From the NCBI GenBank assembly GCA_963743275.1, contig CAVUPB010000008.1:496001-560000 (forward strand): a stretch of 64,000 nucleotides of DNA. Reading direction: 5' to 3'. The notes beneath the pieces were generated by a model. That model worked only from the letters and a program-made list of their open reading frames with translations, made no database searches and had not been told where the DNA came from. The position numbers and the translations under genes were made by a program. The DNA is from JALYLC01 sp963743275 (GTDB lineage: Bacteria > Actinomycetota > Thermoleophilia > Gaiellales > JALYLC01). This document shows, in pieces, positions 17,941-26,455 of the stretch; within the stretch, counting starts at the first letter, position 1, and each line of letters begins with the position of its first letter.

Positions 17941-19367
17941 AGCGCGCCGCGGCCGAGGAACACGGCGGGCAGCGTGCGCAGCAGGATGCCGATGTCCGAC
18001 ACGAGCGACCAGTTGCGGACGTAGGCGCAGTCGAGCTGCAGGCGCTCCTCCCAGCGGACCTCGCTGCGACCCATGACCTGCCAGAGGCCGGTGATGCCGG
18101 GGCGCATGTCGTGGCGCACGCGCTGCCAGTCGTCCAGCGATTCGACCTCGAACGTGCGCAGCGGGCGCGGTCCGACCAGGCTCATGTCCCCGAAGAGGAC
18201 GTTCCAGAGTTGCGGCAGCTCGTCGATGCTCGTACGCCGCAGGAACGTTCCGACCCGCGTCGACCGCGACGCTCCGGCGAGCTTGATCAGCTCGATCGTC
18301 TCGTCCATCTTCAGCGCCGCGACGTCGGCAGGGCGAAACTTGTCGTCGCCCTTGGCGAGCGTCCGGAACTTGAAGATCGTGAATGACAGGCCGTCGCGGC
18401 CCACGCGGCGCTGGCGGAAGATGACCGGGCCACCGTCGTCGAGGAGGATCGCAAGGGTTGCCATGGCGATCACCGGGGAGAGCAGCATCAGCGCGATCGC
18501 GGCGCCGACGATGTCGACCGCGCGCTTCATCATGGCCTGCGCGACGCCGGCGGCCCGCGCCGAGGCGTCAAAGAGCGCAAGCCCGCCGAGATCGTATGTG
18601 CGGGCGTGCGGAGGCAGGACCTCGAACAGGCGCGGCACGACCACGACGTCAACGCCGAGGCGATCGCACTCGCGCAACGCGGCGACGAGCGACTCGTCGC
18701 TACGGCGGGAGAACGCGACGACGACCAGGTCGATCCGCTCCGTCCCGACGATGTAGGGCAGATCGTCGATCGCGCCCAAGAAGGGCCCCGGCTCCGGTTC
18801 GGTGGGTGCCGGGTCGTCGTCGAGGTAGCCGGCGACCTGGATCTTGCGACCGGGATGCCGGGCGGCGAGCGTCGCGACGTGGCTCGCCACGCGCCCGGAG
18901 CCCAGGACGACTGCGCGCTCGACGCCGGCGTGGTCGAAGTGCCCGAGGAGCATGCGCGTCCAGACACAGCCCACGGCGAGCAGCAGCCAGGTGGTGTACA
19001 TCGGCGCGGCCCCGAAGTTGCTCTCGAACCGGAACGCGACGAGCGCCATGATCCAGACCGCGAACCCGCTGAAGAGGACGATCCGCCCGGCGCGCCGGAG
19101 CCCCCCGTCGCGCGGCCGTGGGAAATGGTCGTACTCGCCCGCCGCGCCGAGCGTCAGGAGCGTGATGAGCGCGAGCGCGACGGCCTCCAGGCGCGTGCCG
19201 TCCGTGTTCTGCGTCGAGAGCACCGCGCGCGCCGCGAACGGGCTTGCCAGCGCCACCGCGACATCGAGGGCGATGAGATTGCGTACCGGCCTGCGAGCCA
19301 CGCGCGTGTACGACGAGGTCCGGAAAAGGGACCCGCGATGCGTGAGGTGAAGCGGCAGGATGTTCAT
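17937..19367 (-). CDS. undecaprenyl-phosphate sugar-phosphate transferase (exopolysaccharide initiation)
   Basis: This 476-residue protein is the priming enzyme of the locus: it loads the first sugar-1-phosphate onto undecaprenyl phosphate. Four N-terminal membrane helices precede a nucleotide-binding-like CoA-binding_3 region (VVLGSGRVASHVATLAARHPG). The C-terminal bacterial sugar transferase domain begins with a membrane helix (VDIVGAAIALMLLSPVIAM), then VIFRQRRVGRDG, FTIFKFRTL, TSIDELPQLWNVLFGDMSLVG, PRPL and PGITGLWQV. ATG 19367 is chosen over TTG 19403; neither has a convincing ribosome site. It is the first gene of the minus-strand operon. Confidence 0.9.
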   Translation of the reverse strand: MNILPLHLTHRGSLFRTSSYTRVARRPVRNLIALDVAVALASPFAARAVLSTQNTDGTRLEAVALALITLLTLGAAGEYDHFPRPRDGGLRRAGRIVLFSGFAVWIMALVAFRFESNFGAAPMYTTWLLLAVGCVWTRMLLGHFDHAGVERAVVLGSGRVASHVATLAARHPGRKIQVAGYLDDDPAPTEPEPGPFLGAIDDLPYIVGTERIDLVVVAFSRRSDESLVAALRECDRLGVDVVVVPRLFEVLPPHARTYDLGGLALFDASARAAGVAQAMMKRAVDIVGAAIALMLLSPVIAMATLAILLDDGGPVIFRQRRVGRDGLSFTIFKFRTLAKGDDKFRPADVAALKMDETIELIKLAGASRSTRVGTFLRRTSIDELPQLWNVLFGDMSLVGPRPLRTFEVESLDDWQRVRHDMRPGITGLWQVMGRSEVRWEERLQLDCAYVRNWSLVSDIGILLRTLPAVFLGRGAL

Positions 19368-19573
19368 ACGGCGAGCGCGGGCACAAGCCTCGCCGTACAG
19401 CAATGCGCCGCTCCGGCGCGAACTCCTCCCTTTCGTCCCGTGAGCTACTCGAACGCCGCCGGGATGTCCCTGACGCTGCTTCGAGCCCTGCTACGAACGG
19501 GTTCAGGCCGCCGGACTCGGCGCACGACGCACCGCTTATGCCAGTCGCGCATCGTGCCGATGTTCAGGGTGTG

Positions 19574-20725
19574 ATGACCAGGCGTCTCATCGGCGCGCTC
19601 GTTGCGGTGCTCGTCGGGTGCACCGTCGCTCCGGGTGCCTCCGCTCAGCCGCTCGGCAAGGCGGCTGCACGGCCGTCCGTCGAAGCACTGATCGCGGACT
19701 CGTTGCGCGCCTATCACGATCGAAGCTCGCCGCGCGACAAGCAGTACTACGCACATGGCCGCTGGCACAGCGGAGACGCTACCTACTGGCCGGCGCAAAC
19801 GGGTCCCGCAACTGCTGCAGCCGTGCTCTACCGCGTGAACCACGATCGCCGGCTCGCCAAGCTGTCGATGGCGACTATCGACCGGGCGATCGCTGCGTAT
19901 CAGCAGCCGAACGGCGCCTATGGCGGCACGCCGGGCCTCGACATCGCGACCATGATCTTCGCCAGCCAGCTCGGGCGTGCATACATTGCGCTCGGAGCCG
20001 CACTGCCGCCGAGCAAGCGCCTGCGCTGGAGTGCCTCGCTCCGTCGGGCAGCCGACTTCCTGATCACCAACGGCAACCTCGCCTGGTACACGAACGGCAA
20101 TATCGTCCTTGGGAACGCCGAGGTGATGGCACTCGCCTACCGCGTTACCAGAGACACGCGTTTCCGCGATGCCTACACGACGGCGATCACGTTCGCGATC
20201 TCACCCCCGCAGGGACGCTGGCCGGGCTTCGGCCTCCACCTGACGAAGACGCCTCTGCGCGCCGACGGCGCCGACGGCGCCGGGTACCTCAGCGAGGGCG
20301 GGCCCGATGCGGTGCCTGGTTTCGATGTCGAATACACCGAGGCGCAACTCGACATCGCTGCACGTTTGTATCTGCTCGTGCATGACCGGCAGACGCTACG
20401 GCTCGCCAACGAGCTCGCCAATACCGTCCTTGCACGCGTCGACCGCAAGACCTGGCTCCTCGATACGAGTGGCGGCTCGCGCCACCCGGAAATGGGACGC
20501 AAGGTCCCGTTCACCTCCGCGGCACTGACCGTGCTTGCCTGGCAGGGCGGTCGTCGCGACCTGGCTCGCTACGCGGACGCGCAGCTCGCGTTCGTCGACC
20601 GCACGTATCGCAGCGTGCTGTCTGCGAGCATCAACAACTACTATCGCGGCCTGGGTGACGAGCTGCCGCCGATCCTCCAGGCGACATTCGACCACGCGCG
20701 TGCGCTCTCTCTGGCGGGGGGCTGA
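19574..20725 (+). CDS. secreted helical-repeat protein of the exopolysaccharide locus
   Basis: A 383-residue exported protein with a signal peptide (LIGALVAVLVGCTVAPGASA). The mature part reads as repeated helical hairpins with aromatic and Gly-Asn motifs (ATYWPAQTGPATAAAVLYR, AYQQPNGAYGGTPGLD, NGNLAWYTNGNIVLGNAEVMALAY, VPFTSAALTVLAWQ). This resembles the alpha/alpha-toroid folds of glycoside hydrolases, lyases and terpenoid cyclases. Its place between two glycosyltransferase sets suggests an extracellular glycan hydrolase or lyase that trims the polymer. That is inference; I cannot assign catalytic residues. A Cys in the signal region (VGCTVAPG) could also make it a lipoprotein. Confidence 0.65.
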   Translation: MTRRLIGALVAVLVGCTVAPGASAQPLGKAAARPSVEALIADSLRAYHDRSSPRDKQYYAHGRWHSGDATYWPAQTGPATAAAVLYRVNHDRRLAKLSMATIDRAIAAYQQPNGAYGGTPGLDIATMIFASQLGRAYIALGAALPPSKRLRWSASLRRAADFLITNGNLAWYTNGNIVLGNAEVMALAYRVTRDTRFRDAYTTAITFAISPPQGRWPGFGLHLTKTPLRADGADGAGYLSEGGPDAVPGFDVEYTEAQLDIAARLYLLVHDRQTLRLANELANTVLARVDRKTWLLDTSGGSRHPEMGRKVPFTSAALTVLAWQGGRRDLARYADAQLAFVDRTYRSVLSASINNYYRGLGDELPPILQATFDHARALSLAGG

Positions 20726-20735
20726 GCCCGCATCA

Positions 20736-21941
20736 TCAAGCCGTGGCGCCGATTCGCGCTCCCGGATCCGCGTGCTTCTCCGGCCTGACTGACCAGCCCA
20801 TGGCGCTCGGCCGCATCACGCTGTCGATCACCTCGCTGACCCGGTCGGCGACGATCGGCCAAGAGTGATCTGCTGCCCAGCGGCGGCCCTGCTCTCCGAG
20901 TTCGCGGCAGCGGCGTGGGTTGCGGATCAGCGCGATGAGCGCGCGCGCGACGGCGGCTGGATCCTCCGCATTCACGAGGACTCCCGTCTCTCCGTGACGC
21001 ACGGCGTCGACTGACCCGCCCCGGTCGCCCGCGACCACTGCGAGACCGTGCGCGGACGCCTCGAGGTAGACGATGCCGAATCCCTCCCCGCCGCACCGAT
21101 CCGGGGGGACGCGGCTCGGCATGACGAAGATGCGACTTCCGGACAACGCGGCATTGCGGCCGGCATCGTCGACTGCGCCGAGGAACGTCACCGCGTGCGC
21201 GAGGCCGAGTCTCTCTGCCAGGCGCTCCAGCGACCGGCGCTTCGGGCCGTCGCCGATGACGGTCCAGCGAGCCTCGGGTATCGCGGCCAGCACCTCGGTC
21301 AGCGCGCGCAGTACGACGTCGTGGCCCTTGTAGTCGTTGTCGAGGCGCGAGACGGTGACGAGTGCCGATGGCTCCGCCTCGGCTCGGTGAGTCTCCGGCG
21401 GCACGTCCACGCCAGGGTGGATGACGCGGACGTCGGCATGCGGGTAGAGCTCTCTCGCGAGCCCTGCCGTGTAGGTGCTGACGGCGATGATCGCGTCGGC
21501 ATTCCGGAGCGCGATCTTCGACTGGAGCGGGTGGTCCGCCAGTTCCTTTGCATGCAGGTAGAGGACGTTCGGTACGCCCAGCAATCGCTGCATCGCAGCG
21601 GCGGCGCTGTGCGAACGCACGTGCATCGAGAGGATCGCGTCGGGGTGGAACGCCATACCCTCGCGCAGCGCCAGCATTGCGATCCGCGCGAGCGCCTTTC
21701 GGCCGTGAGCGGGAACGTTGCGTGCGCGTCGGACGGGGACCATGTCCTGGGCCGCTTCGCTACCCGGCCACGCCAGGCTCACGACGCGCACCTCGTACGC
21801 ATCGAGGTTCCGCACGAGGCCCGTCGTCAGGGCAGCTATGCCCCCGGGCTGCGGAGGGTAGTCCGGGCTGATCACGAGCAATCGCCGCCTCGTGCGCGGG
21901 GGCGCTTGGTCGCGAAGAGGTCTAGGCGAGTCCGATCGCAC
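20736..21941 (-). CDS. glycosyltransferase, GT4 family
   Basis: A 401-residue GT-B enzyme resembling the PimB/PimC-like actinobacterial mannosyltransferases in layout: LLVISPDYPPQPGGIAAL at the start, LYLHAKELADHP, VIHPGVDVPPETHR, then VTVSRLDNDYKGHDVVLRAL, WTVIGDGPKR and the donor motif GEGFGIVYLEASAHG. GTG 21941 is favoured because AAGAAGAG sits ~7 bases upstream; GTG 21974 is an alternative. It is convergent with the secreted protein (10-base gap) and divergent from the next transferase. Confidence 0.8.
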   Translation of the reverse strand: MRSDSPRPLRDQAPPRTRRRLLVISPDYPPQPGGIAALTTGLVRNLDAYEVRVVSLAWPGSEAAQDMVPVRRARNVPAHGRKALARIAMLALREGMAFHPDAILSMHVRSHSAAAAMQRLLGVPNVLYLHAKELADHPLQSKIALRNADAIIAVSTYTAGLARELYPHADVRVIHPGVDVPPETHRAEAEPSALVTVSRLDNDYKGHDVVLRALTEVLAAIPEARWTVIGDGPKRRSLERLAERLGLAHAVTFLGAVDDAGRNAALSGSRIFVMPSRVPPDRCGGEGFGIVYLEASAHGLAVVAGDRGGSVDAVRHGETGVLVNAEDPAAVARALIALIRNPRRCRELGEQGRRWAADHSWPIVADRVSEVIDSVMRPSAMGWSVRPEKHADPGARIGATA

Positions 21942-22062
21942 GCAACGGCTCTTCTTCGTGTGGCCGTCCTTCACCTGCCTCACGTCATCGGCGGAGGCGC
22001 GCAGAGCGTCGCGTAAGGTCTGGAGTCGTGACCGGCGCTTTGCGAGAACCGGCGGCGCCGGT

Positions 22063-23160
22063 GTGAGAGTCGTCCTGGCGACACCGGCTCGTGAGGTGGG
22101 CGGAGTCCTTCGTGCGGTGCTCGACCTCGCCGCGGGCATTCGCAACCGAGGGCACGAGGTCGTGATCGGGGGCCCGATCGATGCCGCTGCCGTACGCGAC
22201 GCTGCGGACGCACGGGATCTGCCCTGGATCGAGCTGGGGGAGTCCGCTCGCACGCCGGCCGATGTGTGGCATCTCCACCTCAACAACTCGCTGGAGACCT
22301 TGCCATTGCGCCTGCTCGCGCGACGGCGTGCGACGCGGGGCGTTCGCGTCCTCACGGAGCACCTGCCGCGGACGTTCCGCACTGATCCGTCGCTGCCCGT
22401 CGATCCAGGCGTCTTGCAGCGCCGCGCCAGGCCAGGCGCGTATCACGCGAAGACGGCATTCAAGCGTCTCGAGTACACGCTCAGCGATGCCGTGATCACT
22501 CCGGCCGCAGCATCAGCCGAGTTCATCGGACGCAGGTATCGCCTGAAGCCGGGCACCGTCGAGGCGATTCACAACGGCATTCCGGTTCCCGCGGAACCGG
22601 CTCCACCGCCCGACGCCGAGCCGATGGAGGTACTCACGGTGGGCATGCTCATCCACCGCAAGGGCCAGGACGTCCTCCTCGAGGCGGCTGCACGAGCCGT
22701 TGAGCGCTGGAATGTGACGTTCATCGGAGAGGGCGCTGCGAGGCCTGCCCTCGAGCGAGCGGCCGCTCGCATCCAGGATCGCCATGTCCGCTTCACCGGC
22801 TGGCGCGCGGATGCCGCCGACGCACCCGTGGGATGCGACGTCGTGTGCGTGCCCTCGCGTGTGGAGTCCTTGCCGTACGTCGCGCTCGAGGCGATGGCGT
22901 GCGGACGTGCGGTCGTCGCATCGTCGATCGACGGGCTGTCGGAGATCGTCGAGCATGGCGTCACCGGACGCCTCGTCGCACCCGACGATCCCGATGCGCT
23001 GGCCGAGGCGCTGGACGCTCTGGCAGTCGATCGATCTCTGCGCCGGCGCATGGGCGTTGCCGCGCACGCCCGCGCGCGACGAGAGTTCGCCGCCGAGAGG
23101 ATGGTCTCACGAACGCTCGACTGCTACGACCGCCTACTCCGGAGTGGTCGCGCGACCTGA
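22063..23160 (+). CDS. glycosyltransferase, GT4 family
   Basis: A 365-residue GT-B enzyme beginning at GTG 22063 (RVVLATPAREVGGVLRAVL). Landmarks are VRVLTEHLPRTFR, AIHNGIPVPAE, TVGMLIHRKGQDVLLEAA, TFIGEGAARPAL and ESLPYVALEAMACGRAVVAS. It is a paralogue of the protein at 11982-12971. The frame is open well upstream, but the earlier region has shadow-like composition. A Wzx flippase gene follows 116 bases downstream. Confidence 0.8.
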   Translation: MRVVLATPAREVGGVLRAVLDLAAGIRNRGHEVVIGGPIDAAAVRDAADARDLPWIELGESARTPADVWHLHLNNSLETLPLRLLARRRATRGVRVLTEHLPRTFRTDPSLPVDPGVLQRRARPGAYHAKTAFKRLEYTLSDAVITPAAASAEFIGRRYRLKPGTVEAIHNGIPVPAEPAPPPDAEPMEVLTVGMLIHRKGQDVLLEAAARAVERWNVTFIGEGAARPALERAAARIQDRHVRFTGWRADAADAPVGCDVVCVPSRVESLPYVALEAMACGRAVVASSIDGLSEIVEHGVTGRLVAPDDPDALAEALDALAVDRSLRRRMGVAAHARARREFAAERMVSRTLDCYDRLLRSGRAT

Positions 23161-23276
23161 CGGTCGCAAGGAAGTTGACGACGGCCCGTGAACGGTGAAA
23201 CCGTGATGCACGGAATCTGCATTCGCTGCCGGGGAGGCGTCACCACCAAGCTGCGCGTGCGCCGGAACGGCGCGGG

Positions 23277-24767
23277 ATGACGGCGACGCACGCCGCCGCG
23301 CCTGACGGCGACCCGTTCGTCAGTGGAGCCCCGGTGCCCCGGACGCTCCCACAGCGGGTCGCGGGCGCCGCTGCACGGCTCGCGGTCCGGCGCCTGGTGC
23401 TGATGGTGATCGCAGCGGTGACGGCAGCGGCGGTCACCCGGATGCTCGGTCCTGTGAACTACGGCGAATACGGCTCGGCGATCGCCACGTGGACGATTCT
23501 CACCTCGGCCGCGGACTTCGGCTTCAGTCTCGTCATCGGACGAGACCTCGCCCGGACGCCATCCGCCTATCGCGAGACCATGCGTGCGGCGTACCAGGTC
23601 GGTCTCATGTGGACGGTCCCGCTTGCGCTCGTGCTTGCGGGGTTGGCTGTCGGAGCAGGCATTTCGAGCCATCGCGGCCAGGCGATGCTGTTTCTCGCGC
23701 CGAGTCTCGTGGCATTCGGGCTGACACCGGCACGCGCGCTCTTCACGGTGCTCTACGACAATCGCGCGGTCGTGCGCGTCGACATCGTCGTTGCGGTCGT
23801 GCAGTCGGCGCTCGTGATCGCGGTTGCAGCAGCCGGGCTCGGAGCGCCCGCGGTCGCCGCGGTCGTGAGTGCGACAACCGTCGTCAACCTGCTCGCGGTC
23901 TGGCTCCTCGCACGCGCACGTCTGCGTGGCGAGCCGCGCGGGACTCCGTACGGCCGTCGGCGCTTCATGCGCCTTGCCGCGCCACTCGGGCTGTTGTCGT
24001 TGATGACACAGGCGTACCTGATCCTCGATCTCGCCATCATCGGCTGGTACGTGACCGGCGGATCGGTCGGTGATTACGCGGCAGCGTCGAAGATCCTGAT
24101 GATCTTCACGGGCGTCGCAGGCTTGATCACGGCGGCGGCATTGCCCGCGTTCTCGTCCACGAGCACGAATCCGAAGGCGCTCGAGACGATCGTCACTCGG
24201 GTGTGGCACTGGCTCGTCGTCAGTGCCCTGCCCGTCTTCGTGGGCCTGGGCGTCTTTGCCCCGCTGGTCGTCCATGTCGCACTCGGATCCCAGTACGGCG
24301 GAGCAGTGACGCTGCTGCGGGTTCTCTCGCTCGCCGGCATCGTCAGCGTGTTGAGCAACTTCCTCGGGACGCTCATGGTTGCGACGAACAACACGAGAAC
24401 GTTGTTCATCCAGAATGCGCTGGCGCTCACTCTGAATTTCGGTGGCAACGTGCTGTTGCTCCCGCGCGTCGGAGTCATCGCGTCGGCATGGCTGACCGCT
24501 GCGACCGAAGTGCTCGTGTGCGTGGGCGCCCTCCTCGTCATGGTCCGGCGGGTGGACTTCCGACGGGCTCTTGGCGTCAGCGGATGGCCGGTCTTCGCGA
24601 TGGGCGTGGCTGGCGGGGTCGGACTCGTCATTCCCGGGCCTCGGGCCTCGGCGCTCGTCGCCAGCGCGGTCGTATTCGCGGCGATCGTGACGCTGACGCA
24701 CGCCTGGCCGGACGAATTCACGGAGCGCTTGCCCCTATGGGTGTCGAGACGAGAGGCGTCGTCGTGA
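23277..24767 (+). CDS. Wzx-type polysaccharide flippase
   Basis: A 496-residue membrane protein with 12-14 predicted helices, of the PST family that flips undecaprenyl-linked repeat units across the membrane. Marks include VTRMLGPVNYGEYGSAIATW at the first helices, FSLVIGRDLARTP, GDYAAASKILMIFTGVAGL, ALPAFSSTST and a C-terminal VGVIASAWLTAATEVLVCVG. It is an intact paralogue of the frameshifted flippase at 12971-14405. ATG 23277 is taken although no strong ribosome site precedes it. The stop overlaps the GTG of the next gene. Confidence 0.85.
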   Translation: MTATHAAAPDGDPFVSGAPVPRTLPQRVAGAAARLAVRRLVLMVIAAVTAAAVTRMLGPVNYGEYGSAIATWTILTSAADFGFSLVIGRDLARTPSAYRETMRAAYQVGLMWTVPLALVLAGLAVGAGISSHRGQAMLFLAPSLVAFGLTPARALFTVLYDNRAVVRVDIVVAVVQSALVIAVAAAGLGAPAVAAVVSATTVVNLLAVWLLARARLRGEPRGTPYGRRRFMRLAAPLGLLSLMTQAYLILDLAIIGWYVTGGSVGDYAAASKILMIFTGVAGLITAAALPAFSSTSTNPKALETIVTRVWHWLVVSALPVFVGLGVFAPLVVHVALGSQYGGAVTLLRVLSLAGIVSVLSNFLGTLMVATNNTRTLFIQNALALTLNFGGNVLLLPRVGVIASAWLTAATEVLVCVGALLVMVRRVDFRRALGVSGWPVFAMGVAGGVGLVIPGPRASALVASAVVFAAIVTLTHAWPDEFTERLPLWVSRREASS

Positions 24768-25555
24768 CTCGGGGTCGCGACACGCTCTCGTTCCTGGCGT
24801 CCGGGCGTACGGCGCGGCGCCCTGACATGCGGCGACCGTGGAAGGTCTGGGACCTCGATTCGGAGTTGCGTTACGCACCGGTGGTACAAGCCTTGCCACG
24901 CTCGGCGTTGCCGATCTGCGAGGTCGGAAGCGGGCCGCAGGGGATGGCCGTATGGACGCCGCGCGACATCATCGGAGTCGATCCCGGCGCTGACGACCGC
25001 CACGCGGGTCTGGCGACCGCAGCTCCGCCCAATCTCCGGCGAGTGCCGGGCGACGGCGCGCACATCCCACTCGCTGACCACTCGGTCGCGGCCGCGGTCG
25101 CCGTCGACACGATGGAGCACATCCCGAGCCACGAACGCCCCGCGGTGCTCGCCGAGATGATCCGGGTCACAGCGCCGGGCGGGCGGGTGATCATCATGGG
25201 GCCCACCGGTCCTGCGGCGGCTGGCGGCGATGCCGAGATGCTCGCGCGCTATCGACGCGACGGCGGCAACGAAGGCCCGGTTGTCTGGCTCACTGAGCAT
25301 TTGGAACTCGGACTCCCGACCATCGAAGAGCTCGTCGAGGGCTTGTCAGGCGACCGCACGCGCGTCGTGTCCGTTCGCGGCGTGTTCAACCTCCGCCTCT
25401 GGAAGATCATGCACCGGGCGCTCCTGGGAGATTTTCCGGAGCCGCGTGGGTTTCACCGCATCCATCATCTGGCCTGGACGCCATTCGCCATGCTCGCGCG
25501 CCGCTGGAGCCGAGGCCCCTTCTATCGCTACCTGGTGGTTGCCGATCTTGAATGA
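24764..25555 (+). CDS. class I SAM-dependent methyltransferase
   Basis: This 263-residue protein has the Methyltransf_11 pattern: ICEVGSGPQGMAV (motif I), IIGVDPG (acidic end of strand 2), VPGDGAHIPLADHSVAAAVAVD (motif II) and EMIRVTAPGGRVIIMG (motif III). GTG 24764 makes a GTGA overlap with the flippase stop and follows GAGAGG; an ATG 27 bases upstream is possible. In this setting it probably methylates a sugar or the lipid-linked glycan. The acceptor is unknown. Confidence 0.8.
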   Translation: MTRGRDTLSFLASGRTARRPDMRRPWKVWDLDSELRYAPVVQALPRSALPICEVGSGPQGMAVWTPRDIIGVDPGADDRHAGLATAAPPNLRRVPGDGAHIPLADHSVAAAVAVDTMEHIPSHERPAVLAEMIRVTAPGGRVIIMGPTGPAAAGGDAEMLARYRRDGGNEGPVVWLTEHLELGLPTIEELVEGLSGDRTRVVSVRGVFNLRLWKIMHRALLGDFPEPRGFHRIHHLAWTPFAMLARRWSRGPFYRYLVVADLE

Positions 25556-26441
25556 ACGACGCGCTGCGGCAACTGTCGAAGTGCTCATCGTGTCCTTCAA
25601 CACGCGCGAATCGTTGCGAGATTGCCTCATGTCGCTGAGCACGTTCGCGCCAACGGACGCAGGTCTCGTCCTACGGATCAGTGTGCTCGACAACGCGTCG
25701 AACGATGGAAGCGCGCAGATGGTCGAATCCCAGTTTCCGCAGGTCCGGCTAGTCGCGTTGGATGAGAATCTCGGGTTCGGTGCGGGGAACAACCGGCTGG
25801 CTGCGACAAGCACGGCGACCCACCTACTGCTCCTGAATTCGGACACTGTCCTCATCGAAGAGATCGTCGCCCCGCTGCTCGCAGCGCTTGAAGCGGATCC
25901 GGCGATCGCAATCACCGCCCCACGCTTGATCTACCCAGGCGGGGACGTTCAGATGTCGAGCGAGCGCTTCCCGACACTCGCGTTCGAATTCGCGCGACAG
26001 ATTCGCGGAACGAAGTTGCATGTCGCCCTCCGCCGGATCTTCGACGCCGAGCGCGTCCTACGCGACCACCGTCGCGAGACGGAGTTGGAGCGAAGGTACG
26101 CGCATGATGCCGACTTTCTCTGGGCCACTTGCTGGCTCGTCCGGCGCGCAGACTTTCCGGATGGTCGCATCTTCGATCCGGCGTTCCCTCTCTATGACGA
26201 GGATCTGGACGTCTGCCGACGGCTGCGCACGCAGGGCCGTCGCCTTCGGTACGTGCCCGAGACCGAACTCGTTCACATCGGTGGCCGCAGCAGCCCGACG
26301 AGCGCCGCGAAATCCGCCCGGATGATTTCGGGCCGGACGTCCTACTACCGCCGCTATCACGGCCAGATGGCGGCCTTTGCCTATCGAGCTCTCGCTGCCG
26401 CCGTGTCGTTCGCGAAGGGTGCCCGAGGCGGCGGAGGCTGA
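25548..26441 (+). CDS. glycosyltransferase, GT2 family (rhamnosyltransferase-like)
   Basis: A GT-A fold enzyme of ~297 residues. It shows VEVLIVSFNTRESLRDCL, VLDNASNDGSAQMV, ENLGFGAGNNRL, the DxD-like LLNSDT, WATCWLVRRADF and PLYDEDLDVCRRLR, the arrangement of WbbL-type rhamnosyltransferases. The start is uncertain: TTG 25548 overlaps the methyltransferase stop by eight bases, while the nearby ATG is out of frame. It ends 14 bases from the convergent microcompartment operon. Base composition of this gene and its neighbours is slightly lower in GC than the rest, consistent with a transferred surface-polysaccharide locus. Confidence 0.8.
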   Translation: MNERRAAATVEVLIVSFNTRESLRDCLMSLSTFAPTDAGLVLRISVLDNASNDGSAQMVESQFPQVRLVALDENLGFGAGNNRLAATSTATHLLLLNSDTVLIEEIVAPLLAALEADPAIAITAPRLIYPGGDVQMSSERFPTLAFEFARQIRGTKLHVALRRIFDAERVLRDHRRETELERRYAHDADFLWATCWLVRRADFPDGRIFDPAFPLYDEDLDVCRRLRTQGRRLRYVPETELVHIGGRSSPTSAAKSARMISGRTSYYRRYHGQMAAFAYRALAAAVSFAKGARGGGG

Positions 26442-26455
26442 ATCCGCGTCCGGTC

